Part shown: piece by piece, positions 1 through 8,240 of the stretch | How the letters are laid out: every line of letters begins with the position of its first letter | Position numbering within the stretch: position 1 is the stretch's first letter | From: Spirochaeta sp. UBA5339 | GTDB lineage: Bacteria > Spirochaetota > Spirochaetia > DSM-2461 | NCBI GenBank assembly: GCA_002408085.1 | Contig: DHQL01000023.1 | Coordinates: 6,171-70,170, forward strand | Direction of reading: 5' to 3' | DNA: 64,000 nucleotides | Notes under the pieces: model-generated | What the model was told of the DNA's origin: nothing | What the model saw: only the letters and a program-made list of their open reading frames with translations | The model's database searches: none | Program-made: the position numbers and the translations under genes

Positions 1-24
1 ATCTCTTCGGTGGCATTCTACCAG

Positions 25-52
25 AACCGTTCCTTCCCGGAACGGTTTTTTT
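25..52 (+). terminator. Rho-independent terminator of a gene left of the window
   Basis: A perfect 9-bp inverted repeat (AACCGTTCC at 25-33, GGAACGGTT at 39-47) with a 5-base loop is followed at once by a T run reaching 52. No gene lies before it in the window, so it should end a plus-strand gene to the left. Confidence 0.85.
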
Positions 53-119
53 ATATACCTGCCTTTCTGAAAACAGTTGATAATTATTTAGTTAATAAAG
101 CATTAAGAAGTGATTTATT

Positions 120-147
120 TTGAAAACTGTTCTACTATACATATAAG
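120..147 (+). promoter_or_regulatory. Candidate promoter of the NYN-domain gene
   Basis: TTGAAA (120-125) and TATAAG (142-147) are 16 bp apart in an AT-rich stretch after the terminator. The predicted start of transcription near 154 leaves a leader of about 40 bases holding the ribosome site GGAGG (181-185). This is a consensus match only. Confidence 0.45.
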
Positions 148-194
148 GTTCCCCTATTCGACACACGGAACCAAGCCTTCGGAGGAAAAATAAT

Positions 195-1220
195 ATGAGT
201 GAGAATGAGAATGTAGCCGTTCTCTGGGATATAGAAAACGTGACCCCCAGCAGCAGCGACAACCTGCTGATCCAGGGGATGTGGGATTACGCCGAATCAC
301 TGGGCCGTATCGTAACATCCTTTGCCTATGCCGACTGGAGCAAACCAGGCTTCCGTTCCCTGGGCCCCATCCTGGCGGGTCTTCACTTTACCATGATCCA
401 TGTTCCCTATCAGAGAAGCCGCAAGAACAAGAACGGCAGTGACATGCAGCTGGTAACTGACGCACTGGAGCTTCTCCGCTTTCACGAGCATATCGATACC
501 TTTGTTCTGATAACAGGAGACAGCGACTTCCGCTCCCTCCTCCTTTCCCTGAGAAAATCAGGTAAGAAAGTGCATATTATTTGTGATATCAAGACAGCAG
601 CCCAGGATCTTCTGCTCCTGGCAGACAGCTTTGCCGACTACAAGGAACTGATGCCCGACAGTGATGACGATGACGGCGATGATTCCGATGAAACTGACAG
701 CGACGAAAAGAATCGCAAAAACTTCCCCAAGGAGTACTGGTTCGAACGTCTTGCCGAGTCCGCAGCCCTGCTGCAGAAGAATAAGAAGTCATCCAATATG
801 GGCTCCGTAAAGATCAAAATGAAGATGCTGAACAGAGACTTCAACGAGAAGAAGATTGGCAAACGGGGCTACAAGAGATGGAGCGATTTTGTGTCCGCCG
901 CCGTACGTGCGGGATATGTCACCCTTCAGGACGAGGACAATCAGACCCTGATCCTTCCCGGCAAGGGATATGTTCAGGAGGTCAGCTCCCTGCAGACCGC
1001 CCTGAAGACACTGGTGGCCACACTGGAAAAGCTGGATGAGGGCAAGAGCCCCCAGTTCCACCCCTACAGCATTATCAGCAGCGAACTGAAGGACAAGGGT
1101 GTGGTTATGAAGGCCCTGGGATTCAGTCAGTTCAAGAAGTTTATCTCCTCCGCCGAGGCTAGAGGTCTTGTGGAAACAAAGATGGAGAACTTCAGAAGCT
1201 TCGTTAAACTTCAGAATTAG
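195..1220 (+). CDS. NYN (PIN-like) domain protein with two C-terminal OST-HTH/LOTUS-type domains
   Basis: 341 residues. Residues 5-150 form a NYN/LabA-like (DUF88) fold. The acidic residues expected of a PIN-type metal site are present: LWDIEN near residue 10, a GSD in the middle and LITGDSDF near residue 105. This fold is known from ribonucleases, so RNA cleavage is likely but not shown here. An Asp/Ser-rich linker (about 153-172) leads to two winged-helix-like modules at about 177-255 and 265-340, resembling OST-HTH/LOTUS domains that bind RNA in other proteins. The start is ATG with GGAGG 9 bases upstream. It appears to be a single-gene unit, with its own promoter and a hairpin after the stop. 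The NYN call is strong; the LOTUS call is by pattern. The RNA target is unknown. Confidence 0.8.
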   Translation: MSENENVAVLWDIENVTPSSSDNLLIQGMWDYAESLGRIVTSFAYADWSKPGFRSLGPILAGLHFTMIHVPYQRSRKNKNGSDMQLVTDALELLRFHEHIDTFVLITGDSDFRSLLLSLRKSGKKVHIICDIKTAAQDLLLLADSFADYKELMPDSDDDDGDDSDETDSDEKNRKNFPKEYWFERLAESAALLQKNKKSSNMGSVKIKMKMLNRDFNEKKIGKRGYKRWSDFVSAAVRAGYVTLQDEDNQTLILPGKGYVQEVSSLQTALKTLVATLEKLDEGKSPQFHPYSIISSELKDKGVVMKALGFSQFKKFISSAEARGLVETKMENFRSFVKLQN

Positions 1221-1225
1221 AGAGT

Positions 1226-1250
1226 CCGGGAGCAGGATGAAGGCTCCCGG
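1226..1250. terminator. Hairpin between convergent genes, possible two-way terminator
   Basis: CCGGGAGC (1226-1233) pairs perfectly with GCTCCCGG (1243-1250) across a 9-base loop, between the ends of the NYN gene (+) and the ABC ATPase gene (-). Neither side has a T run, so intrinsic termination is unproven. Confidence 0.4.
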
Positions 1251-1274
1251 CCGCATATGAACGCCTGGAAGGGC

Positions 1275-1979
1275 TTACTCCTCCAGAATCAGGGAGTAGA
1301 GCCGCTTCTCAAGGTCATAGAAGGCCCTGGAGGAGGTATCTCTCTCCTCAGGGTCTAATCCTTCCAGATCAGCCTTCAAAGCCAGTGGCGGGCCGTCAAG
1401 AAAGAGAATACGGTCTCCCATCAGAATGGCCTCCCGGACATCATGGGTTACAAGAACTGCCGCCGTCTTCCGCTCCGCAAGAAGTGAGTTCAGCAGAGTA
1501 ATCAGGGGCATCTTCAGTTTCAGATCAAGCCCCTTGAAGGGCTCATCCATAAGCAGCAGGGGTGCCTGGGGAGCAAAGGCCCGGGCAATGGCGCATCGCT
1601 GCTCCATGCCGCCGCTGAGCTGTGAAGGACGATACTCCTCAAAACCCTCCAGTCCCACCCAGGAGATCAGCCTGTTGCAGCGCTGTTCTTTCTCATCGGC
1701 CTCCATGGACTCATCCAGGGCAAAGGCAATATTTTCTCTTACAGACTTCCAGGGAAGGAGCCGGGGCTCCTGAAAGAGATAGCTCAGCCGCTCACTCCCC
1801 CTCTGCACTGTGCCCGACAGGGGATCAAGAAGCCCGGCTGCCAGATGAAGAAGAGTTGTCTTGCCGCAGCCAGAAGGGCCCAGAAGAACGGTGGTACCCT
1901 CCCCTCCTGCCTCCAGAGTGAACTCTCTTATGACTTCGAGAACTCCATAGGCATAGCTGCAGTTATTCCATTTGATCAT
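1275..1979 (-). CDS. ABC transporter ATP-binding protein, NitT/TauT (SsuB/TauB-like) family
   Basis: 234 residues, the usual size for this family of import ATPases. Visible motifs in order: Walker A GPSGCGKTT (about residues 34-42), Q-loop YLFQEPRLLPWKSV, signature LSGGMEQR (about 121-128), Walker B LLLMDEP, and the H-loop VTHDVREA. It would sit on the cytoplasmic face and drive the permease encoded just upstream, whose stop it overlaps by 4 bases. It is the last gene of a three-gene operon (binding protein, permease, ATPase). The family imports nitrate, sulfonates, taurine or thiamine precursors; the sequence does not say which. Confidence 0.9.
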   Translation of the reverse strand: MIKWNNCSYAYGVLEVIREFTLEAGGEGTTVLLGPSGCGKTTLLHLAAGLLDPLSGTVQRGSERLSYLFQEPRLLPWKSVRENIAFALDESMEADEKEQRCNRLISWVGLEGFEEYRPSQLSGGMEQRCAIARAFAPQAPLLLMDEPFKGLDLKLKMPLITLLNSLLAERKTAAVLVTHDVREAILMGDRILFLDGPPLALKADLEGLDPEERDTSSRAFYDLEKRLYSLILEE

Positions 1980-2725
1980 ATTTTCTTCTCTATAGCTCTA
2001 AGGGCAATTTCACTTACCGATGCCAGGAGCACCACAACAAGGGTCCAGGCAAAGAGATTGGCCGTATCCAGATGAAGCTGAGCGGTCTGCATGGCTGTTC
2101 CCAGACCTGAGGCGGGCATACTGAGAACTTCAGCCGCCACCACCGACTTCCAGGTCAGTCCCAGGGCAGTGGATATGCCGCTTAAGAGATAGGGCATAAG
2201 CGAGGGAAGTGTGATGTCAATCAGAACGGCCCGCCGGGACTTTCTGTAGACTGCGGCCATTTCAAGAAGCCCGGTATCAACCTGCCTTACTCCGGCGGCC
2301 ACTGCACCCGTAATAACGGGAAAGGCGATCAGAAAACAGATAAAAACCGGCACAAACTCTGTGGGAAACCAGATAATGGCGATCAGTATCAGAGAGAGAA
2401 CGGGAATGGACCGTATGCTGATCAGAAAGGGATCAGAGAACCACTTGAAGACCCGGCTCTTTCCCGAGGCAAGGCCCGCGGCAAAGCCGAGAACAAGACT
2501 GACAGAGAAGCCCCCCAGAGCCCTGAGGCTTGTGGAGGCGATCTTCTGCCAGGCATCGGAAGTTCCGAGGAATCGTATGGTCTGCACAAACACCTCTCCA
2601 GGAGGCGGAAGGATAATACTCCTTCCGATGGCCAGAGAGATGATCTTCCAGACTCCTATATAGACAGCCAGTGAAGCAAGGATTGTCCAGGTTCTTCTGT
2701 TATTCGGGTTATCTTTCAAGCTCAT
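1976..2725 (-). CDS. ABC transporter permease, NitT/TauT (SsuC/TauC-like) family
   Basis: 249 residues with about six hydrophobic segments and a BPD_transp_1 type fold. The cytoplasmic EAA loop that docks with the ATPase is seen near residues 155-185 (EMAAVYRKSRRAVLIDITLPS). The first segment starts after a short basic N-terminus (NPNNRRTW). The start ATG has AGGA just upstream. It follows the binding-protein gene by 33 bases and overlaps the ATPase gene by 4, so the three are surely co-transcribed. The substrate is not evident. Confidence 0.9.
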   Translation of the reverse strand: MSLKDNPNNRRTWTILASLAVYIGVWKIISLAIGRSIILPPPGEVFVQTIRFLGTSDAWQKIASTSLRALGGFSVSLVLGFAAGLASGKSRVFKWFSDPFLISIRSIPVLSLILIAIIWFPTEFVPVFICFLIAFPVITGAVAAGVRQVDTGLLEMAAVYRKSRRAVLIDITLPSLMPYLLSGISTALGLTWKSVVAAEVLSMPASGLGTAMQTAQLHLDTANLFAWTLVVVLLASVSEIALRAIEKKI

Positions 2726-2758
2726 TATCCTGCATTCATTCCGCTTATCCGGGCGTTA

Positions 2759-3733
2759 TCAGTAGTAGAGGCCGGATTCCGGTACCTTTCCGCCGATGGC
2801 GGCAGGGTCCAATCCGAAAACCCGCTGGAAATAGGGAGACATTACAGCAGGAAGGTCCTCCCCTGTAACAAAGGTATAGTTGCTCCGGGGTATGGCCTGC
2901 TCAACAACAGGGGCCGGAATGGTAAATCCGTACTCCCCTATCAGCTTAGAAGCCTCCGCCGGATTTTCATCCACCCAGACAATAGACTCAAGCCCCGCCT
3001 TCAGGAGCTCATCGGTCAGCTGCGGCCAGTTTTCGGCAAAGGAGGACTTAACAACAAGTACAGTCAGGGGATAATCTCCCTCATCGGGAAAGGTCTCAGA
3101 CCAGAGTCTCTGCATATCCAGCACTATTTTCAGATCCTTAGAGCTTTTCATGGCAACAGTAGCCAGGGGCTCGGGAAGAACTCCCGCATCGGCCACTCCG
3201 CCGGCCAGGGCCTTTGCCAGATCCGAGGGATTGAAGCTGTAGTCCAGATTAAGATCGAGTCCGCCCTCGTCGGCAATCAGTCTTGTAACCAGATCAGGTG
3301 TTGTGTTCATTCCGGGAATATGGATTGTCAGCCCCTCAAGATCTTCAGGAGAGCTGATTTCAAGAGAATCGGAACCCACAAGATAGAGATTACCCATACC
3401 CGTCAGGGCGGCCAGTCTGTACCCCACTCCCTTGTTAAAGAGAATGGCGGCCATATTGGCGGGAAGCACCGCGGCATCCCACTCCTCCTTGAGCATCTGT
3501 CCCAAAAGAACCTTGGGAGCTCCCAGTACCTGAACATCCACCTCTACAGAGGGGTCCGAGAAGATATCCTCTGATATAAGATTAACCAGACCGATCCCGG
3601 AAGGACCGTTCAGGAGGGCAATTTTAACGGGTTTTTCAGGCAGCGCCGCAGGTTCAGCCTCCTTTACGCCTCCTGCAAAGAGAGGCAGAAGCAGACAGGC
3701 TCCCAAAATGAGCAGTAACAGTGATTTTTTCAT
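2759..3733 (-). CDS. ABC transporter substrate-binding protein, NMT1/SsuA-like
   Basis: 324 residues. A cleavable signal peptide covers about residues 1-20 (MKKSLLLL then a Leu-rich core ending LFAGG). There is no lipobox cysteine, so this looks like a soluble periplasmic protein rather than a lipoprotein. The mature part has the two-lobe type II binding-protein pattern of the NitT/TauT family: a first strand VKIALLNGPSGIG, then a segment around PEDLEGLTIHIPG typical of the lobe crossing. The start ATG has a strong GGGAAGGAG site. It is the first gene of the operon, and no biosynthetic neighbour gives away the ligand. Confidence 0.85.
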   Translation of the reverse strand: MKKSLLLLILGACLLLPLFAGGVKEAEPAALPEKPVKIALLNGPSGIGLVNLISEDIFSDPSVEVDVQVLGAPKVLLGQMLKEEWDAAVLPANMAAILFNKGVGYRLAALTGMGNLYLVGSDSLEISSPEDLEGLTIHIPGMNTTPDLVTRLIADEGGLDLNLDYSFNPSDLAKALAGGVADAGVLPEPLATVAMKSSKDLKIVLDMQRLWSETFPDEGDYPLTVLVVKSSFAENWPQLTDELLKAGLESIVWVDENPAEASKLIGEYGFTIPAPVVEQAIPRSNYTFVTGEDLPAVMSPYFQRVFGLDPAAIGGKVPESGLYY

Positions 3734-3787
3734 TTTGACTCCTTCCCGTCAGACCAGGCCTCCGGGGTAGAATAAGATATTTTTATA

Positions 3788-3816
3788 ACCATAAAATGAC
3801 TGAGGGATCGGGTCAA
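3788..3816 (-). promoter_or_regulatory. Candidate promoter of the NitT/TauT-type operon
   Basis: Reading the minus strand, TTGACC (3816-3811) is followed after 17 bp by TATGGT (3793-3788). The leader to the binding-protein ATG would be about 48 bases, and I see no riboswitch fold in it. Confidence 0.5.
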
Positions 3817-3849
3817 GACAGTTCATGGGGCATGCACTCTTAATTGATC

Positions 3850-3878
3850 TGGTCAAAAGAAAAAGTCCCATCTATAAT
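3850..3878 (+). promoter_or_regulatory. Candidate promoter of the parvulin gene
   Basis: A perfect -10 TATAAT (3873-3878) lies 17 bp after TGGTCA (3850-3855, four of six matches). It sits 24-30 bases before the GGAGGCGG ribosome site and ATG at 3909. This argues against the longer reading frame that opens at 3825. Confidence 0.55.
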
Positions 3879-3908
3879 AGGCCCAATCAAAAGATCCGGA
3901 GGCGGAAT

Positions 3909-4184
3909 ATGGAATGGCGTGCGAGCCACATACTTGTTAAAGACAGATCCCTGGCGAATGAACTGCTAAAAAGATGCAAGACAGGAGGCAACTTTACGGC
4001 CCTGGCCAAAGAGTTTTCAACCTGCCCCAGCAAAAACAAGGGCGGCGATCTGGGATGGTTCGGTCCCGGTAAGATGGTAGGCCAGTTTGAAGAGGCCTGC
4101 AAGAGAATGTCTGTGGGCAGCTACAGCAATGTTGTACAGACTCAGTTCGGTTTTCACATAATAAAGCTCACAGGGCGGCGCTGA
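3909..4184 (+). CDS. ppiC: Peptidyl-prolyl cis-trans isomerase, parvulin/PpiC type
   Basis: 91 residues: a stand-alone parvulin domain close in length to E. coli PpiC, with no signal peptide, so probably cytoplasmic. Family marks are ASHILVKD at the N-terminus, FTALAKEFSTCPS, GGDLGWFGPGKMV, and the closing VQTQFGFHIIKL. It should speed cis-trans change at prolyl bonds during folding. The frame is open from an earlier ATG at 3825. I chose 3909 because GGAGGCGG sits 4-11 bases before it, a promoter lies inside the longer version, and the domain begins right after this Met. Confidence 0.9.
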   Translation: MEWRASHILVKDRSLANELLKRCKTGGNFTALAKEFSTCPSKNKGGDLGWFGPGKMVGQFEEACKRMSVGSYSNVVQTQFGFHIIKLTGRR

Positions 4185-4274
4185 GTCCCTGTCCAGACTC
4201 CCCGCAGGGGCTGCTCCCGGCCCTTGCAGACATTCAAAATCAATCCCCGGAAATAAAATACCTTTACACCTCGT

Positions 4275-4303
4275 TTGAATTGAGGATCAATGTGAACAAT
4301 AAT
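4275..4303 (+). promoter_or_regulatory. Candidate promoter of the chemoreceptor gene
   Basis: TTGAAT (4275-4280), 17 bp, AATAAT (4298-4303), with GGAG at 4335-4338 before the ATG at 4344. It is a vegetative-type match only; I could not fit a good FliA/SigD-type promoter here. Confidence 0.4.
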
Positions 4304-4343
4304 TATCTATAGTTCCCCGGTCATCTTTTTATGCGGAGTATTT

Positions 4344-6569
4344 ATGAAAATAACCATTAAAACAAAACTTTACGCCAGTACGGCCCTTATTGCATTTATA
4401 GTACTTGTCCTGATTACAATCTTTGTCACCAGCAGTGTGAACAGCCGAAAAAGCCTGGACCTGATTCTTCAGTATGAGAAGGAGAATTCCCTTTTACAGG
4501 AGATAGAAATCTCTGTCATAAACACCTGGCAGTACCTGACTGACGCCAGCCTGACACAGGACCCTGATGTTCTCCTTGAAGCAAGACAGTCAGAAACAGA
4601 GGCACTGACGACCCTGGATCAGCTGGTTGCGATCCATCCGGAATATAGCGAAACGGCTCTGACTCTGAGAGAGAGTATCGACAGCTTCTATCGTACAGGC
4701 CAGGAAATGCAGCAGGCCTACCTTATATCCAAGGAGCGGGGAAACCGCAAGATGGAGGAGTTTGATGCTGCTGCCGAAGCAATGCAGAGTAAACTTGACA
4801 GTCTGAAGCTGCCGATTGTGGAAAAGAAGAGTGAACTTTTAGCTGCCTACACGGCCAGAGACAGGCAGGTCAGAACCCTTATATTCCTCCTGGGTCTTCT
4901 GACTGTGGTGCTGCTGATACTGATAGGACTCTTTGTTGCAAGACGGATTTCAAAATCCATTACCAGAACTACCGTTTCCATCAAAGAGCTGGCAACCAGC
5001 CAGGGAGACCTTAGTCATAAGGTTAAAAGATATGATAACGACGAGGTCGGTGAGATGGTCGGCTGGTTCAATGAATTTATCGAGAAATTGAGGATACTTC
5101 TGGTCAATGTCAGTGAACTTGTTGTGAAAAACGACAAACTGGGAGCCCATCTCTCCCACGCCTCCAAGGAATCGGCCAGATCGGTTTCAGGCATCACCCG
5201 AAGCATACAGAGTATGGAAAAGGGCAGTGAGGAGCTGGATCAGTCCATTATCCAGGCCTCCTCTGCCATAGAAGAGATAATGCAGTCCATCAAAAGTCTT
5301 AGCGGTCAGGTTGAGCAGCAGTTTTCGGCCATTGAACAGTCCAGTTCCTCTGTGGAACAGATTATGGCTTCCGTTCGGAATGTAGCAGGCATAACAGAAT
5401 CCAGACTTGCAACCATGGACGGCCTTGTGGAACTTATTAAAAACGGCGGGGAAAAGGTTGAGCTGACAAACAACATTATCCACGATATTCAGAAGAATGC
5501 CGAAGATATGATGAATATGGTGGATATCATCAACAATATCTCAAGCCAGACCAACCTTCTGGCTATGAATGCCTCCATCGAAGCGGCTCATGCCGGCGAG
5601 GCGGGAAAGGGATTTGCGGTGGTAGCCGACGAGATCAGAAAACTCGCCGAAGACACCAGCGACAATGCGGGAATGATAGCAGAATCCCTCAATTCCACCA
5701 CTGACAAGATCAATGAGGCCACATCGGCAGGAAGCGATTCAGAGAATGCCCTCCTTGTTATTAACGATGAGGTAGACCAGTTCTCAAATGCTCTGAAAGA
5801 GGTCACCCAGTCCATGAGCGAACTCTCCAGCGCCAGCAGTGAGATTCTGAACTCCACATCCACCCTGATGTCCACAAGCGAGGTTGTCAGAGAAGCCTCA
5901 TCGGAGATGGAGGTGGGTTCGGCAGAGATACTGAAATCCATAACCCATATCAGGGAGGTCTCTTCAGACTCTCTGGAAAATATGCGCAGTGTCACCAAGG
6001 AGGCGGACCGCCTCGGAAACATGTCTCTTCGGGTTTCTGCCTTCGGAAATCAGAACAAGTACAACAACTCTCTCCTTATGGGAGAGGTTCAGAAGCTGCA
6101 GACCGGCGTTAAGATTAACAAGGACGTGGATGTCGCCATGGGCATCGACTGGTCCGACCTGCTGTCGGTTGGTATAAATGCCATGGATGACGAGCACAAG
6201 GAGCTCTTCAACCGGATCAATGAGCTCTTAAAGAGCCTTCTGGGTTATGAAGGGGAATTCGATGTCGCCGATCTGGTTGCAAAGGTCAATGAGTACATAG
6301 ATTACCACTTCAGGGACGAAGAGAAGATGATGGCTTCCTGGGGCTACCCTGATCTGGAAGCCCATAAGAAACTCCATGCTAGCTATGAAGAGGAGTTCAG
6401 CAATATTGAGAAGACCCTGAGAGCAGGCGGATTTGATGCGGGCCTGCTGATTGAGATACAGGACAAGATCATCAACTGGCTTCTTGACCACATTGCAAAG
6501 GTGGACAAGAAGTACGGTCTCTTTATAGACAAAGAGAAGAGAGCAGGAAGGTCACCGGAAACAGTCTGA
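4344..6569 (+). CDS. Methyl-accepting chemotaxis protein with C-terminal hemerythrin domain
   Basis: 741 residues. Order: TM1 (about 9-29), a periplasmic helical bundle (about 30-177), TM2 (about 178-199), HAMP (about 200-252), and a methyl-accepting signalling domain whose tip reads [23 protein letters not shown] (shown as two parts: [21 protein letters not shown]). A hemerythrin domain follows from about 599 to 735. All seven expected diiron ligands are present: H618, H655, E659 (HFRDE), H674 and H678 (HKKLH), H716 and D721 (HIAKVD). Hemerythrins bind O2 or sense redox state, so this receptor likely couples oxygen to CheA; DcrH of Desulfovibrio is a known parallel. The gene has its own promoter and ends in a hairpin, so it is monocistronic. 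Specificity of the periplasmic part is unknown. Confidence 0.92.
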   Translation: MKITIKTKLYASTALIAFIVLVLITIFVTSSVNSRKSLDLILQYEKENSLLQEIEISVINTWQYLTDASLTQDPDVLLEARQSETEALTTLDQLVAIHPEYSETALTLRESIDSFYRTGQEMQQAYLISKERGNRKMEEFDAAAEAMQSKLDSLKLPIVEKKSELLAAYTARDRQVRTLIFLLGLLTVVLLILIGLFVARRISKSITRTTVSIKELATSQGDLSHKVKRYDNDEVGEMVGWFNEFIEKLRILLVNVSELVVKNDKLGAHLSHASKESARSVSGITRSIQSMEKGSEELDQSIIQASSAIEEIMQSIKSLSGQVEQQFSAIEQSSSSVEQIMASVRNVAGITESRLATMDGLVELIKNGGEKVELTNNIIHDIQKNAEDMMNMVDIINNISSQTNLLAMNASIEAAHAGEAGKGFAVVADEIRKLAEDTSDNAGMIAESLNSTTDKINEATSAGSDSENALLVINDEVDQFSNALKEVTQSMSELSSASSEILNSTSTLMSTSEVVREASSEMEVGSAEILKSITHIREVSSDSLENMRSVTKEADRLGNMSLRVSAFGNQNKYNNSLLMGEVQKLQTGVKINKDVDVAMGIDWSDLLSVGINAMDDEHKELFNRINELLKSLLGYEGEFDVADLVAKVNEYIDYHFRDEEKMMASWGYPDLEAHKKLHASYEEEFSNIEKTLRAGGFDAGLLIEIQDKIINWLLDHIAKVDKKYGLFIDKEKRAGRSPETV

Positions 6570-6579
6570 TCAAGAGTGT

Positions 6580-6604
6580 ACCCGGTTTTCCTTTGAAACC
6601 GGGT
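6580..6604. terminator. Hairpin between convergent chemoreceptor and znuB
   Basis: ACCCGGTTT (6580-6588) pairs with AAACCGGGT (6596-6604) over a 7-base loop. On the plus strand a short TTT follows. On the minus strand the stem starts right after the znuB stop but has no T run. It probably serves both genes. Confidence 0.6.
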
Positions 6605-7420
6605 TTACCTGCTCCTGAATCGGGAGAGAATAAAGCAGATAATAAACATCCCTGTCAGAACAAGAACGATTGTGGCTCCCGAAGCCAGATCGTAGTAGTA
6701 GGAGAGATAGAATCCGCAGAGGATGGATGCCGATGCGAAAACAATGGACAGGGCTATAATCCATTTCAGCTTTCTTACCAGCAGAGAAGCTGTGGCCGCA
6801 GGGGTCACAAGAAGGGCCATAACAAGCACAACACCCACGGTCTGGGTCGCCAGCACTGTTGTAGCCGCCACAAGAACCAGCAATGCAAAGTGAATCATCT
6901 GGGGATTCAGACCGATGGCCTTGGCATGGGTGGGGTCGAAGCTTGTAACCAGCAGCTCCTTATAGAAGATAAAAACCCCTATCATAACCAGAACTCCCAC
7001 CACTGAGATAAGAATCACATCAAGATTGGAGACTCCCAGAATATTACCGAAGAGGATATGGCTCAGATCCTTGTAGCTGGCTACCCGGGTCATAAGAAGT
7101 ATTCCCAGGGCAAAGGCCCCCGAGAAGATAACCCCTATGGCCGTATCCTCCTTGAAACCCTTGTGCTGTGTCAGGGTGGCTATTCCGAGCACTGAGAGCA
7201 CCGCCGCCGCCAGGGCGCCGATCAGCACATGAATACCCAGAACGATGGAGATAACGATCCCCGGAAGAACAGCATGAGCCAGGGCGTCACCGATAAAGGC
7301 CATCCCCCTCCAGACGATAAATCCGCTCAGGATTCCGCAGCTGACAGCAACGATGATTCCAGCAAGCAGTCCTCTCTGAAAAAAACCGAACTGCAGGGGT
7401 TCTAGGATCCATTCAACCAC
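6605..7420 (-). CDS. znuB: Zinc/manganese-type ABC transporter permease (ABC-3 family)
   Basis: 271 residues with about eight or nine hydrophobic segments in the pattern of the ABC-3 metal permeases (ZnuB, TroC/D, MntB). Typical stretches are SGFIVWRGMAFIGDALAHAVLPGI near the N-terminus (in parts: WRGMAFIGDALAHAV), GVIFSGAFALGI, and VVLVMALLVTPAATA. It would form the membrane channel for a divalent metal, most likely Zn2+ given the His-rich partner and Zur-like regulator. The start is GTG with GGAG upstream, and the gene overlaps znuC by 19 bases. It is the last gene of the operon. Confidence 0.9.
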   Translation of the reverse strand: MVEWILEPLQFGFFQRGLLAGIIVAVSCGILSGFIVWRGMAFIGDALAHAVLPGIVISIVLGIHVLIGALAAAVLSVLGIATLTQHKGFKEDTAIGVIFSGAFALGILLMTRVASYKDLSHILFGNILGVSNLDVILISVVGVLVMIGVFIFYKELLVTSFDPTHAKAIGLNPQMIHFALLVLVAATTVLATQTVGVVLVMALLVTPAATASLLVRKLKWIIALSIVFASASILCGFYLSYYYDLASGATIVLVLTGMFIICFILSRFRSR

Positions 7421-8217
7421 GGGGTAAGCTCCTTGTTTTTATGGAATTCAAAGCCGTAGGCTCTGGCGATGTTTTCGGGAGTGAGTACATCCTTCACGGC
7501 ACCGTCGGCAATAATCGATTTATCCAGAAAGAGGGCCCTGCTGAAATGAACCGTCAGAATACCCAGATCATGGGTACTGACAAGTACCGCCTTTCCCTGG
7601 TCGCAGAGTTTCTCCATGGTATGGAAAATCAGCTCCTGGGTTGCAATATCCACATGGTTCAGGGGTTCATCCAGAAGAAGAAGATCCGCGTCGTGGGCCA
7701 GGGTTCTGGCAAGCATGACCCTCTGCTGCTGCCCGCCCGAGAGGGCTCCCACCTGACGGTCGGCAATATTGGTGATCTCCATGGTCTCCATGGCCCTGTC
7801 CACCGCCTCCCGGTCCTTTTTCCCGGGGCGTTTATACCAACCCAGATGGACATAGCGGCCCATGGTCACCACCTCCCGGACGGTTACCGGAAATTGCCAG
7901 TCCACAGAGTTTTTCTGGGGAACCATGGCCACACGGTGACGGCAGGAGATGGAGTTGTGTCCGAAGACCCTGATGCTTCCCGACTGAAGGGGTTCAAGCC
8001 CCAGAATCAGATTCATCAGGGTGGACTTCCCGGCGCCGTTGGGGCCCACAAAGGCCACCTTTTCACCGGGCTTGATTGTCAGATTGACACTGTCGAGAAC
8101 AAGGTCTTTTTTGTTCCCGTAGGAAAAGTTCAGGTCCCTGACCTCCAGAGCCGATGATCCGCTCACCGGAGGGTGGTCACAGTCTTTTCCATAGCAAAAT
8201 ATTTCAGGCACCTTCAT
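7402..8217 (-). CDS. znuC: Zinc/manganese-type ABC transporter ATP-binding protein
   Basis: 271 residues. ABC ATPase motifs: Walker A GPNGAGKST (about residues 58-66), Q-loop MVPQKNSVDW as in metal importers of the ZnuC/MntA/TroB group, signature LSGGQQQR, Walker B LLLLDEP, and the H-loop VSTHDLG. A short N-terminal extension of about 22 residues with two Cys and a His-Pro-Pro precedes the domain; its role is unknown. The gene follows znuA by 23 bases and overlaps znuB by 19. Confidence 0.9.
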   Translation of the reverse strand: MKVPEIFCYGKDCDHPPVSGSSALEVRDLNFSYGNKKDLVLDSVNLTIKPGEKVAFVGPNGAGKSTLMNLILGLEPLQSGSIRVFGHNSISCRHRVAMVPQKNSVDWQFPVTVREVVTMGRYVHLGWYKRPGKKDREAVDRAMETMEITNIADRQVGALSGGQQQRVMLARTLAHDADLLLLDEPLNHVDIATQELIFHTMEKLCDQGKAVLVSTHDLGILTVHFSRALFLDKSIIADGAVKDVLTPENIARAYGFEFHKNKELTPWLNGS

Positions 8218-8240
8218 AATCCTATTAAGTGTAATCCCGA

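Noticed and set aside
3734..3787. TPP or other riboswitch in the leader of the NitT/TauT-type operon
   Set aside because: The leader is only about 48 bases and lacks the conserved THI-box cores.
3825..3908. Longer N-terminus for the parvulin
   Set aside because: This stretch contains the probable -10 box TATAAT and the ribosome site of the ATG at 3909; the added residues do not match the family.
7441..8157. 238-residue plus-strand frame opposite znuC
   Set aside because: Shadow of an ABC ATPase with all motifs intact.
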